52,006 bases of DNA from a virus. The position numbers and the translations under genes are program-made. Shown piece by piece: positions 15,425 through 24,110 of the stretch. Under the pieces are notes generated by a model, which did no database searches, was not told where the DNA came from, and saw nothing but the letters and a program-made list of their open reading frames with translations. The stretch is from positions 1 to 52,006 of IMG/VR virus record IMGVR_UViG_3300042691_037918; one strand, 5' to 3'. Every line of letters begins with the position of its first letter. Positions within the stretch are counted from its first letter, which is position 1.

Positions 15425-15769
15425 ATGGACGAACAAGTCCAAAATAGTGTTCCGCCCGAGTTCAAGCCAATGCCCAAGCTTTCGGCAGAACAGGTGGAGA
15501 TGTTAAAAGCTGTTGCCAGGGAGCGTGCGATTGCCCAGGCTACCGCTGAGGCACCTCCTCAACCCCCACAGAATCAACGCATTGCCGCACCGCCACCGTC
15601 CATGGTGCCACCTCAGGTACAGCCTCAAGTTATTTATGTGCGGCGTAATTTTACGGTTGCTGAACTTCTCTTGATTCTTCTCTTGTCTTGCGGCTTGGTA
15701 GCTGGCACGCAAGCCTTGTGGGGACTTGGATCTCGCATCTTACCTCAAGTTGAAATAAAGGTCAAATAA
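15425..15769 (+). CDS. Single-pass membrane protein with Pro-rich N-terminus
   Basis: 114 residues. The N-terminal 70 residues are rich in Pro, Gln and Ala; a clear membrane segment (VAELLLILLLSCGLVAGTQAL) is at about 78-98, followed by a short tail. There is no signal cleavage motif. It could be a spanin-like or lysis-accessory protein, or a membrane anchor, but the lysis genes are 7 kb away. Function unknown. Confidence 0.6.
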   Translation: MDEQVQNSVPPEFKPMPKLSAEQVEMLKAVARERAIAQATAEAPPQPPQNQRIAAPPPSMVPPQVQPQVIYVRRNFTVAELLLILLLSCGLVAGTQALWGLGSRILPQVEIKVK

Positions 15770-15782
15770 AATACGACAAACC

Positions 15783-15789
15783 TAAACTA
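15783..15789 (+). promoter_or_regulatory. TAAACTA element before a tail-fibre gene
   Basis: Second copy of the TAAACTA element, here inside a larger dyad (CTAAACTATAATTTTAG) 33 bases before the GTG start at 15822. TATAAT within it is a perfect -10 hexamer. Confidence 0.4.
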
Positions 15790-15821
15790 TAATTTTAGTT
15801 ATAAGGTTTGCGAGCGTATAG

Positions 15822-17804
15822 GTGGCCAATAGGCGGATCTCAGATTTACCTGCAATTAGTTCGGTCGACATTGATGATGCCGACCTATTTACTATTGTCC
15901 ATACAGCTGAAGTTGATCCTGGATTAAAAAATAAAAAATTTACCGTACAAGAACATAAGGCATATCTCAATAATTATTACTTGCAGCTGACCGGCGGCAC
16001 GGTTAACAACCTGACGGTCACTAATAACTTAAACGTATCAGGCAACACGACTCTCCAGGGAAATCTTGGTGTTTCAGGTACTGCCAGTTTTGCAAATTTA
16101 ATCATCGATGATCTGACCGTAACAGGTACCCTAAGCGGTGCAACAATTACCGGTCAAAGCATCCAAGGTTTAAATGTTAATGGCAACAACGGTTATTTTG
16201 TAAGCCTTCAAGTTGTCAATGGAACGGCAGATACTTTTCAAATTTCTGCAATTAGTGGCAACACAATTACAGGTAATGCGATTGCTGCAAGCGGTATTAC
16301 CGGTCAAACGATTACCGGAAATACGGTTAATGCCATTAATCTTAATGCCGTAACGATTACGGGAGTTACCGGAGTTTTTACAACCAGTGTTTCTGGGGCT
16401 CTTGTCACCGGCAATGCGGGAAGTTTTTCAAACGTAACTGGTGTTTCTGGTGTATTTACAACGCGTCTTTCTGGCGCAACCATTACCGGCAATACTGGTT
16501 TATTTAGTTCAATTACTGGTGTTTCCGGTACATTCACAAACCAGTTATCTGGCGCAGTCATCACTGGAGTTACGGGTCAATTCACGCAACTCAATGCGGT
16601 TACTGGCCAGTTTGCCAACCTTTCTGGCGCAACTGTTACGGGCGCAACAGGACAATTTACAAGTCTGACCGCAACATATGTAACAGGAACTATTGGTGTT
16701 TCTGGGGCAACAGTCACTGCACTTACTGGAAACATCAATCAAGTCCAAGGTGTTTCAGGTGTCTTCACTGATAATCTGTCAGGCGCAGTTATTACTGGTG
16801 ATGTTGGACGTTTTGCTAACTTTACTGGCGTCTCCGGAACGTTTACAACGCGTCTTTCCGGTCAAACCATTACAGGTGTAACGGGTTTATTTACGAGTAT
16901 TACGGCCGCAACCGGTACTTTCACCGATCAAATTAACGTCAGCACAATTGCTACCACGGGAAGCATCTCGGCAAGTGGTAATTTATTTATTGGCGGCTCT
17001 GGAACTGTCGTTAATAACTTTACTGTTAGCGGCACGATTTCAGGTTTGACCGTTACGGGTACGACTGCTTTATTTGACAGCGTCACTGGTAATGGCATAT
17101 ATGGAAATACGCTTGTTTACGCACCAACCGTTACCGGTAATATTGTCCAAGCTACTTCCGTTACCGGTGTCACAGGTGTCTTTACGACACTGTTGAGTGG
17201 TGCCACCATTACGGGTAATGCAATTAATGGAGGTACGGCAACGGTTGGCACCGGTAACTTTACTCGTGTTTCCGGAGGAACAGTCACAGGAACCACTGGT
17301 TTATTTGGTCTATTAACAACTGACACTGGGAACTTCACTCGTATTTCCGGTGTCACGATCACTGGAACTACTGGGCTCTTTAGTTCTACTACCGTTGTTA
17401 GTGGTCAGTACACAAATCTGTCTGGTACCACGATTACCGGTAATACCTTAACAGTTGGAACGGGACGTTTTACCCTGGTTACAGGCACAACGTTTGTTGC
17501 GGGTGGCGTTGTCTTTGCTTCTGGTGCGGGTGACGTTCGTCCTTTCAACCAATTCTCCTTCCCTGCAACACCTGGTACATCAGGTTATGTTCTTGCCACA
17601 CTTGGCAATGGACAGACAACTTGGACCGTTGCAACAACCACAGGAACTCTTGTTACTAACGCCATTGCAGAAACTAAAATTGTCATTGACATCAACTATG
17701 CAATTGGAATTGGATACAACGGTTTATCTGTTGGACCTGTTGAAATTGCATCTGGATTTACCGTAACGGTTCCATCTGGTTCAACTTGGAAAATCTTGGA
17801 TTAA
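15822..17804 (+). CDS. Tail fibre with TGVSGVFT-type repeats
   Basis: 660 residues, GTG start at 15822. The N-terminus RRISDLPAISSVDIDDADLF (about 4-23) is the usual attachment domain of cyanophage-type fibres. Residues about 55-560 consist of dozens of short degenerate beta repeats such as SGATITGNTGLFSSITGVSG and TGVSGVFTTRLSG, with a period near 20 residues, which should stack as a trimeric beta-helix or beta-prism shaft. The C-terminal 60 residues (from about 600) are non-repetitive. It probably binds the host surface. The neighbour at 17832 shares the repeat. Confidence 0.85.
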   Translation: MANRRISDLPAISSVDIDDADLFTIVHTAEVDPGLKNKKFTVQEHKAYLNNYYLQLTGGTVNNLTVTNNLNVSGNTTLQGNLGVSGTASFANLIIDDLTVTGTLSGATITGQSIQGLNVNGNNGYFVSLQVVNGTADTFQISAISGNTITGNAIAASGITGQTITGNTVNAINLNAVTITGVTGVFTTSVSGALVTGNAGSFSNVTGVSGVFTTRLSGATITGNTGLFSSITGVSGTFTNQLSGAVITGVTGQFTQLNAVTGQFANLSGATVTGATGQFTSLTATYVTGTIGVSGATVTALTGNINQVQGVSGVFTDNLSGAVITGDVGRFANFTGVSGTFTTRLSGQTITGVTGLFTSITAATGTFTDQINVSTIATTGSISASGNLFIGGSGTVVNNFTVSGTISGLTVTGTTALFDSVTGNGIYGNTLVYAPTVTGNIVQATSVTGVTGVFTTLLSGATITGNAINGGTATVGTGNFTRVSGGTVTGTTGLFGLLTTDTGNFTRISGVTITGTTGLFSSTTVVSGQYTNLSGTTITGNTLTVGTGRFTLVTGTTFVAGGVVFASGAGDVRPFNQFSFPATPGTSGYVLATLGNGQTTWTVATTTGTLVTNAIAETKIVIDINYAIGIGYNGLSVGPVEIASGFTVTVPSGSTWKILD

Positions 17805-17831
17805 ACTAGATTTAAAGGATAGTAGTTACTC

Positions 17832-19262
17832 ATGCCATACGGAACTTTAAAGGCAGATACGCTTACTTATTACACCGCCACAGGGGATGTCAACCTGGCG
17901 ATTAGTGGCATTGCACTTAACGGCGCTGCTGTTGTTTCTGGTGTTAGTGGTATTTTTACCACTGTTGTTTCCGGTGCAACGGTAACCGGTAACGCTGGTC
18001 AATTTACCACTATTACTGGCGGTACTGTAAACTTTGCAAATATTACTGGTGTTTCTGGTACGTTTACCACCAGGCTTTCAGGTGCAATTGTAACTGGTAA
18101 TACCGCTCAATTTACCACGGCAACGGCAGTAACTGGTGTTTTTACCACGAGTATTTCTGGGGCGACGGTAACTGGTGATCTTGGTTTATTCAATACAATT
18201 AGCGGTAATCAGGTCGTTCTTGCTACTGGACTTTCTATCCCAAGCGGTAGTGACTCCTCTCCATCCATCAGTGTAAACGGAGACCCAAATACTGGACTAT
18301 ATTCCCCCGGCGCAGACCAAGTAGCCATCTCGACTAATGGTGTTCAGCGCATCAACATCGAAGCTGATGGCGACATTAACATTGATGGCGGTGGTGTGTT
18401 TTATGACGCTACCAATAACAGACTAGGGATTGGCACTACGAGTCCAAGCCATCGCTTCAACGTTGTTCAAACAGCGGGTGGAGTCATGGCAAACTTTAGC
18501 AATGGTGCTGATGCTGACTTCAACATCGGCTGCACTTCTGGTGTTACAACTATTGGTCCTGAATTTGGGGTTTTAGCACTCAAGTCAGTTAATACCGAAC
18601 GCGCCCGCATCGACAGCTCCGGCAGGTTGTTAGTTGGCACGTCTAGTACTACAGGGATCGCATCAATTGTTGCCCAAGGGAATAGCACAAATAGGGCAGG
18701 GGCTGGGGTGCTTGGTTTGGGGAGAGGAACAAGCACCATTTCTAGTGGAATTCAGCTAGGGCTTATTGATTTTACAGATAACGCCTACAATATTTATGCT
18801 CAAATTCAATGCGTAGCAGATGCGAATCCTGGATCGGGTGACTACCCAGGCCGCCTAGAGTTCTCCACTACCGCCGACGGAGCGAGCAGCCCGACGGAGC
18901 GGATGAGGATTGCTCAAAACGGCGTTATTACTATCCAAAATGGTGCAGTTGCTGTTATCGGAACCCTTACCGATGGAGCAACTATCACACCTGATTTTGC
19001 CGCAGATTGTAACTTCACAGTTACTCTCGGTGGGGCGCGTACAATTGCTAACCCAACCAACATCACTGCTGGTCAAAGTGGTAGCATCTTCCTGGTACAA
19101 GATGGAACTGGAGGACGTACAGTTGCTTGGGGTAGTTTCTGGGACTTCCCTGGTGGCACCGCACCAACATTATCGACTGCTGCTAATGCTGTAGATCGTA
19201 TCGATTATGTTGTACGGACCAGCACCAGTATTCACACGGTCTTTACTGCAAATTATTCATAA
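17832..19262 (+). CDS. Second tail fibre sharing the repeat shaft
   Basis: 476 residues. Residues about 30-140 carry the same GVSGVFTT / GATVTGN repeats as the previous gene; the rest is different, with VQRINIEADGDINIDGGGVFYD (about 170-190) and LGIGTTSPSHRFNV, which occur in the head-like domains of long fibres before a C-terminal intramolecular chaperone. The final 80 residues are a beta-rich tip. The shared shaft suggests duplication or domain swapping. Confidence 0.82.
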   Translation: MPYGTLKADTLTYYTATGDVNLAISGIALNGAAVVSGVSGIFTTVVSGATVTGNAGQFTTITGGTVNFANITGVSGTFTTRLSGAIVTGNTAQFTTATAVTGVFTTSISGATVTGDLGLFNTISGNQVVLATGLSIPSGSDSSPSISVNGDPNTGLYSPGADQVAISTNGVQRINIEADGDINIDGGGVFYDATNNRLGIGTTSPSHRFNVVQTAGGVMANFSNGADADFNIGCTSGVTTIGPEFGVLALKSVNTERARIDSSGRLLVGTSSTTGIASIVAQGNSTNRAGAGVLGLGRGTSTISSGIQLGLIDFTDNAYNIYAQIQCVADANPGSGDYPGRLEFSTTADGASSPTERMRIAQNGVITIQNGAVAVIGTLTDGATITPDFAADCNFTVTLGGARTIANPTNITAGQSGSIFLVQDGTGGRTVAWGSFWDFPGGTAPTLSTAANAVDRIDYVVRTSTSIHTVFTANYS

Positions 19263-19294
19263 TTTTGGTATAGTTTTAGAAAGGATTTTTAACC

Positions 19295-19615
19295 ATGGCT
19301 ACCAAATCTTCTGCTGTTTTTACCTGGAACATCTCTCAACTTGAGCGTGAAGTTTCTGATGGTTTTGTGTTCACTGCTCATTACACCATCGACGCCAAAG
19401 ATGATGTATACACCTCTGGTGCTTACGGCTCCATTGGTTTTGAGCGCCCAGACAGCCTGATTCCATACTCGGAATTAACCCTTGATGAAGTGGTGGGCTG
19501 GGTCAAAGAAGCCCTTGGTGAGGAAAAAGTTGCTGATATTGAAGCTGCATTACAGAAGCAACTTGACGAACAGCGTTCTCCCTCTGTTGCCGCAGGACTT
19601 CCCTGGAGCAACTGA
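19295..19615 (+). CDS. Small conserved phage protein after the fibres
   Basis: 106 residues. WNISQLEREVSDGFVFTAHYTIDAKDD looks like a compact beta domain, with LTLDEVVGWVKEALGEEKVADIE as a C-terminal helical part. I recall similar proteins next to tail-fibre genes of cyanophages (possibly DUF7936), but the name is uncertain. A chaperone or fibre-cap role is possible from position. Confidence 0.6.
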   Translation: MATKSSAVFTWNISQLEREVSDGFVFTAHYTIDAKDDVYTSGAYGSIGFERPDSLIPYSELTLDEVVGWVKEALGEEKVADIEAALQKQLDEQRSPSVAAGLPWSN

Positions 19616-19646
19616 TTTTAAAATCGTTTAATAACCCACCTGAGCC

Positions 19647-22019
19647 ATGAGTCTTTTTCACAATAATGCGTTAATTGGTGCCAGTGGTTCAGGTGGGGCT
19701 TACAATATCAGCCGCAGCCTGCGGTTTAACTCAGCCGATTCGGCAAACTGCACTAAAACTGCCGGGACACCGACTTCTTCTGGAACTTGGACCTTTAGTG
19801 GCTGGATAAAGCGGGCAACACTAGGAGCAGACACCGGCATCATTGGTGGTCGCGCTAGCGGAACTGCAACACAGATCTACTTCAAAGCAGATAACACAAT
19901 CCGATGGTACGAGAATGCCGCAGATTTCAGCACAACTGCGGTATTTAGAGATGCCTCATCTTGGTATCACTTTGTATTCACAAAAAATGGATCAACTTCG
20001 TGCACGATTTACGTCAACGGAGTTCAGTTGCAGCAAAACACAACAGGCATCCCTTCGACTTCTCCATTAAACGCAAGCGGTGCCGAGCTGTATTTAGGCG
20101 TTATTCCTACTCTGCCATCAGGCGTTAACTTCTATGCTGGTCATTATTACGCCGATTTACATTTTATCGACGGCCAAGCCCTAGACCCCACCAGCTTCGG
20201 TGAGTTTTCCGCCACCACCGGCGTCTGGATGCCTAAGGACTACACCGGAACATACGGCACCAATGGGTTCCGCCTGACCTTCGCGGACAACTCCGCAGCC
20301 ACAGCCACCACGCTGGGCAAGGATGCCGCTGGCAGCAACAACTGGACGCCGAACAACCTCAGCGTCACCGCTGGTGCAGGCAACGACAGCCTCGTAGACG
20401 TTCCCACTAATGGCAGTGAGACGGATACTGGTGCTGGTGGGCAGGTTAGGGGGAATTATGCGACGTTGAATCCGCTGAACCTTGGAGCAAGTGCAACTCT
20501 GGCAAATGGGAATCTAGATCATGCCAGTACAACGGCAAGCTGGACGACAGCACTGTCCACAATAGGAATGCAGACCGGCAAATGGTATTTTGAAGCCACA
20601 ATGACTTCGACCGGAGAGCAAATGGTCGGAGTAGCAAATACATCTTTTACTACCAGCACCTACCTTGGGGCAAACACTAATTCGTGGGCTTATTATTCAA
20701 GCGGGGTTAAATACACGAATGCGGGGGCATCGTCCTATGGTGCGTCCTACACCAATGGTGATGTTATAGGCGTTGCGCTTGATATAGATGCTGGAACTGT
20801 TACATTCTACAAAAATGGCTCTTCTCAAGGGCAAGCGTTTAGTGGTCTCGCTGGTCCCCTCTTTTTCGGTGTAAGCGGTATTTCTAGCACCACTAGGACC
20901 GTCAACTTCGGCCAACGCCCCTTCGCCTACACCGCCACCAGCGGCTTCAAGGCGCTCTGCACGGCAAACCTGCCCGCCCCACTAGTCACGAAGCCTTCCA
21001 CGGTGATGGATGTGGCGCTCTACACGGGAAATGGGACAGCTCGAAGCATCACGGGCCTTGGATTCAGTCCTGACATGGTGTGGATCAAGAGCCGCAGTGC
21101 TGTTGGCAACCATCGGATCACTGACATTGTTCGAGGTGTCACTAAAGAACTTTCGCCAGATCTGACAAACGCAGAAGGCACAGATGCCAACGGAGTCACT
21201 GCGTTTAACTCGGACGGTTTCAGTCTGGGTATCAGCAGCTTCCAGAATGGATCAGGAACTACTTACGCCGCCTGGTGCTGGGACGCCGGCAGCTCCACCG
21301 TCACAGATAACACCGGCTCCATACAAAGCAGTCGGAGGACTAATGCGACGGCAGGAATTTCCGTTGTCACCTACAACCACGGCAGCGGCGTTGGCGCAAG
21401 CACCATCGGCCACGGATTAGGAGTCGCACCATCGCTCATCTTGAGCAAGTTCAGGGACGGCACGACTAACTGGGATGTCTACGTCAGGGCACTAGGCCCT
21501 GGTGGTCGCCTGATCCTGAACAGCACTGCAGCGTTCTCATCAGAAACGGATCCGTGGAATAACACGAATCCCACTTCCACCGTATTTAGCGTCGGTCCGT
21601 CTTCCTGGAAGGGTGTTGGTAATCATGTCGCCTACTGCTTCGCCCCAGTAGCCGGGTACTCTTCTTTCGGCAGCTACATCGGCAACGGCAGCTCAGATGG
21701 GCCGTTTGTTTATACCGGGTTTAGGCCGAGGTGGATCATGGTCAAATCTTCTTCGGTCGGTGGCTCTCCGGGATACGACTGGATAATTCATGACACAGCG
21801 AGATCGACGTATAACCTTAGCGATACACAGCTAATTGCAAATAGCAGCGTTGCCGAAAACCAAGATTCAAGCGGAGCAAGTACTGTGGGCTTTGGCTGGG
21901 ACATCCTGAGTAATGGATTCAAGATCAGAACATCCACTGCCGGGCGTAACCAGTCTGGTCAAACCTTAATTTACGCCGCCTTCGCCGAATCGCCCTTCCA
22001 ATACGCCCGCGCACGCTAA
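19647..22019 (+). CDS. Large adhesin-like tail protein with LamG and SPRY-like domains
   Basis: 790 residues. The N-terminal 200 residues have the LamG/concanavalin pattern (TWTFSGWIKRATLG, WYHFVFTKNGSTSCTIYVNGV). Residues about 300-430 show a SPRY-like fold (GKWYFEATM, GVALDIDAGTVTFYKNGSSQG). The C-terminal part repeats a module with ARSITGLGFSPDMVWIKSR and AWCWDAGSSTVTDNTGS, seen in phage fibre proteins. These carbohydrate-binding type domains fit host-surface recognition. There is one start choice, ATG 19647, with no strong Shine-Dalgarno sequence. Confidence 0.8.
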   Translation: MSLFHNNALIGASGSGGAYNISRSLRFNSADSANCTKTAGTPTSSGTWTFSGWIKRATLGADTGIIGGRASGTATQIYFKADNTIRWYENAADFSTTAVFRDASSWYHFVFTKNGSTSCTIYVNGVQLQQNTTGIPSTSPLNASGAELYLGVIPTLPSGVNFYAGHYYADLHFIDGQALDPTSFGEFSATTGVWMPKDYTGTYGTNGFRLTFADNSAATATTLGKDAAGSNNWTPNNLSVTAGAGNDSLVDVPTNGSETDTGAGGQVRGNYATLNPLNLGASATLANGNLDHASTTASWTTALSTIGMQTGKWYFEATMTSTGEQMVGVANTSFTTSTYLGANTNSWAYYSSGVKYTNAGASSYGASYTNGDVIGVALDIDAGTVTFYKNGSSQGQAFSGLAGPLFFGVSGISSTTRTVNFGQRPFAYTATSGFKALCTANLPAPLVTKPSTVMDVALYTGNGTARSITGLGFSPDMVWIKSRSAVGNHRITDIVRGVTKELSPDLTNAEGTDANGVTAFNSDGFSLGISSFQNGSGTTYAAWCWDAGSSTVTDNTGSIQSSRRTNATAGISVVTYNHGSGVGASTIGHGLGVAPSLILSKFRDGTTNWDVYVRALGPGGRLILNSTAAFSSETDPWNNTNPTSTVFSVGPSSWKGVGNHVAYCFAPVAGYSSFGSYIGNGSSDGPFVYTGFRPRWIMVKSSSVGGSPGYDWIIHDTARSTYNLSDTQLIANSSVAENQDSSGASTVGFGWDILSNGFKIRTSTAGRNQSGQTLIYAAFAESPFQYARAR

Positions 22020-22040
22020 TAGTGAACACGACTGACGGGG

Positions 22041-22048
22041 TAAAACTA
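22041..22048 (+). promoter_or_regulatory. TAAAACTA element with AATAAATA
   Basis: TAAAACTA is followed by CTAAAATAAATATATTGG 30-45 bases before the ATG at 22086. AATAAATA resembles the T4-type late promoter TATAAATA, but no late sigma factor is in the window. Confidence 0.3.
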
Positions 22049-22085
22049 GGCTAAAATAAATATATTGGATAAGTAGACAAACAAA

Positions 22086-22580
22086 ATGTTTCTTTTAGAT
22101 GGTAAGCCCCTGGCTCCAGATGCAGCATTTACTACGCCAGATGGCACGCGTTATCCTGCCAATTGGCTTCGTTTATCTACGTTAGAAGAAAAAGAAGCTA
22201 TTGGAATTACAGAGGTCCCAGATCCCCCAACCTGGGATCAAAGGTTCTACTGGGGATACGATCAAGACGGCAACCTAATTCCCAAGGACCACACGCAACT
22301 TGTGGAGCAATGGAGTCAACAAACCCGTCAGCTTGCTAACACACTGTTGCTTCCAAGCGATTGGATGATTGTACGAGAAGTTGATAATGGTGTACAAGCA
22401 GATCCTGCGTGGCGCACATGGCGTGAAAATGTGCGTTTAGCATCTGGCAGCAAGGTATTTGAAATTAAAGCAACCACTACAACGGATGAGTTGGCTGCTT
22501 ATATCACTGGCCCTGATTATTCAGCATGGCCACCTGATCCGTCTCATCCCGTACCAACTGATACTCCCGTAACCGAGTAA
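22086..22580 (+). CDS. Tail-fibre assembly chaperone-like protein
   Basis: 164 residues. The C-terminal half (RQLANTLLLPSDWMIVREVD and DPAWRTWRENVRLA) has the pattern of the Phage_tail_APC domain: a helix, then LLPSDW, then a trailing helix. The N-terminus is a short beta region. Such proteins assist assembly of fibres, and this one follows the fibre cluster, two bases before the endolysin start. The assignment is moderately secure. Confidence 0.6.
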   Translation: MFLLDGKPLAPDAAFTTPDGTRYPANWLRLSTLEEKEAIGITEVPDPPTWDQRFYWGYDQDGNLIPKDHTQLVEQWSQQTRQLANTLLLPSDWMIVREVDNGVQADPAWRTWRENVRLASGSKVFEIKATTTTDELAAYITGPDYSAWPPDPSHPVPTDTPVTE

Positions 22581-22582
22581 AG

Positions 22583-23593
22583 ATGTCCATACAACTCATT
22601 GATGCGGTTAAGTACTACAAAGAGCTTCCGCATCAGCGAGAAGCTTGGGAGTGGCTGCAAACTCAATTAACACCTGAACAACTTTCTGAGTTTGCAATTA
22701 AATACCGCACTGAACCAAAACCAGTTTCTAAAACAGAAAATACCTGGGACGGTGTTTATAAAGTTGCCAAGGAAGCTGGCGCAGTATTTCCTGAAGTTGT
22801 TTCAGCGCAATGGGCACTGGAATCTGGCTGGGGTAAACATTTTTCTGGTACTTGGAACGCGTTTGGATTAAAAGGATCTGGCACCAGTGTTAATACTCAA
22901 GAGTTTATAAACGGTAAATGGATCACGATCAAGGCAGGTTTTATTGACTTCCCCGATTTAGAAAGTTGTATTCATTATTTAGTTGATCGTTGGTACAAAG
23001 ATTTTGGTCGCTTCAAAGGTGTTAATAGGGCAAAAACACGGAATGAATGTTGCCAGCTTTTAGTAAAAGAAGGGTACGCAACTGATCCTGAATACAGTAC
23101 AAAATTAATGCAGATCCTTGACAGGCAACTTGGTACAGCGGGCAACATTCCTAAAGAAGAACCGGCCAAGCCTAAATTTAATCCCTGGAGCCCATTCACA
23201 TTTAAAGTAACGCCCAATATTACGTACGGCGAACTAACTCTTAACCAAGAAGCGCGGCGTTTTACCAAGCAGTATCAATGCGATACAGCACTAGAAATTT
23301 GCCAGTTCCTTGAAAAGGTACGTAGTGCATTTGGGAATAAGCCTTTAATTATCACCAGCGCTGCACGACCTGAACCCATTAATACCCAAGTTGGTGGTGC
23401 TAAAAATAGTGAGCACACCTATGACGCACCGTCTAAAGGAGCTGTTGATTTTTATATCGAGGGTGCCAATATTTATGTCGTACAAGATTGGTGCAATAAA
23501 AACTGGCCATACTCATTGGGTTATGGTGCACTGAAAGGTTTTACACATGTAGGAATACGAGAAGGAAGGCAACGTATCCGCTGGGATTACTGA
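22583..23593 (+). CDS. Two-domain endolysin: glucosaminidase plus M15 peptidase
   Basis: 336 residues. Residues about 55-185 resemble GH73 (FlgJ-like) beta-N-acetylglucosaminidases, with the catalytic Glu in WALESGWGKHFSGTWNAFGLKG (E80). Residues about 210-336 match the M15 D,D-carboxypeptidase fold: ITSAARPEPINT, NSEHTYD, GAVDFYI and the last zinc-type His in THVGI. The protein therefore cuts both glycan and peptide parts of the wall. No signal peptide is seen, so release should need a holin; a holin-like gene lies just downstream on the opposite strand. Confidence 0.85.
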   Translation: MSIQLIDAVKYYKELPHQREAWEWLQTQLTPEQLSEFAIKYRTEPKPVSKTENTWDGVYKVAKEAGAVFPEVVSAQWALESGWGKHFSGTWNAFGLKGSGTSVNTQEFINGKWITIKAGFIDFPDLESCIHYLVDRWYKDFGRFKGVNRAKTRNECCQLLVKEGYATDPEYSTKLMQILDRQLGTAGNIPKEEPAKPKFNPWSPFTFKVTPNITYGELTLNQEARRFTKQYQCDTALEICQFLEKVRSAFGNKPLIITSAARPEPINTQVGGAKNSEHTYDAPSKGAVDFYIEGANIYVVQDWCNKNWPYSLGYGALKGFTHVGIREGRQRIRWDY

Positions 23594-23594
23594 G

Positions 23595-23756
23595 ATGAAA
23601 AAATACAGGGAACCACTCATCAGAGTGAATGTTTGCTGGCAAGTTAGAGACGAAAAAAAGTGCGTAACCCTACCAAAAGAGCAGGCTTACGCAACTAGAG
23701 ATTGGGTTGAAAGAGAAGGCGGCGTTTGTTTTTGGTTTCAGGCTTTACCTGATTGA
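23595..23756 (+). CDS. Unknown 53-residue protein
   Basis: ATG 23595 to TGA 23756, one base after the endolysin stop. The sequence is charged with two Cys and a VNVCWQVRDEKKCVTLP-like beta hairpin. I recognise no family. Coupled to the endolysin by position. Its TGA joins the stop of the next opposing gene in TGATCA. Confidence 0.5.
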   Translation: MKKYREPLIRVNVCWQVRDEKKCVTLPKEQAYATRDWVEREGGVCFWFQALPD

Positions 23757-23921
23757 TCAACGTTGCTTGGCGCGACCAACAACCAGAGCAGCAATCTCAA
23801 TTAACTTATAAAGTTTGCCAACGAGTTTATCGTCGGAAGGGGTAGGTGTTAAAGCGCAAATTGCAGAAGCGGCAGCATGAATGGCTAGAGCAACTTCTAA
23901 ATACTGATTAAGGTGTTGCAT
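23757..23921 (-). CDS. Holin-like small membrane protein
   Basis: 54 residues. The hydrophobic VALAIHAAASAICALTPTPSDD and VGKLYKLIEIAALVVGRAKQR resemble small phage membrane proteins with the ASAICALTPTPxDD pattern, which I recall near lysis genes. It may form one or two membrane helices. A holin function is inferred from placement next to the endolysin, though it lies on the opposite strand. Confidence 0.6.
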   Translation of the reverse strand: MQHLNQYLEVALAIHAAASAICALTPTPSDDKLVGKLYKLIEIAALVVGRAKQR

Positions 23922-23972
23922 GACTGATCTATAGATCTATTTACATTCTAAAGCTTGGTGTAAAGACTTTAT

Positions 23973-24110
23973 TTAATCTTCATAAATACGGCAACCTCTT
24001 TCCCAGGGATTATTGTCGCAGTAGTTTTTGAAAGCTTCAGCAGGACTTGGTGTACCAAGATGAAAACGTTTGGACAGTCGACAAATAATCCAGTTGTACA
24101 AATTAATCAT
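23973..24110 (-). CDS. Unknown 45-residue protein
   Basis: ATG 24110 overlaps the stop of the upstream gene (ATGA), ending TAA at 23973. It has a short aromatic helix at the N-terminus (LYNWIICRLSKRFHLG) and a PSPAEAFKNYCDNNPWE segment with two Cys. No family recognised. Small size makes it a modest prediction. Confidence 0.45.
   Translation of the reverse strand: MINLYNWIICRLSKRFHLGTPSPAEAFKNYCDNNPWERGCRIYED

Noticed and set aside
16000-19200. Short repeats resembling a CRISPR array
   Set aside because: They are degenerate in-frame protein repeats of a fibre shaft, not identical direct repeats with unique spacers.
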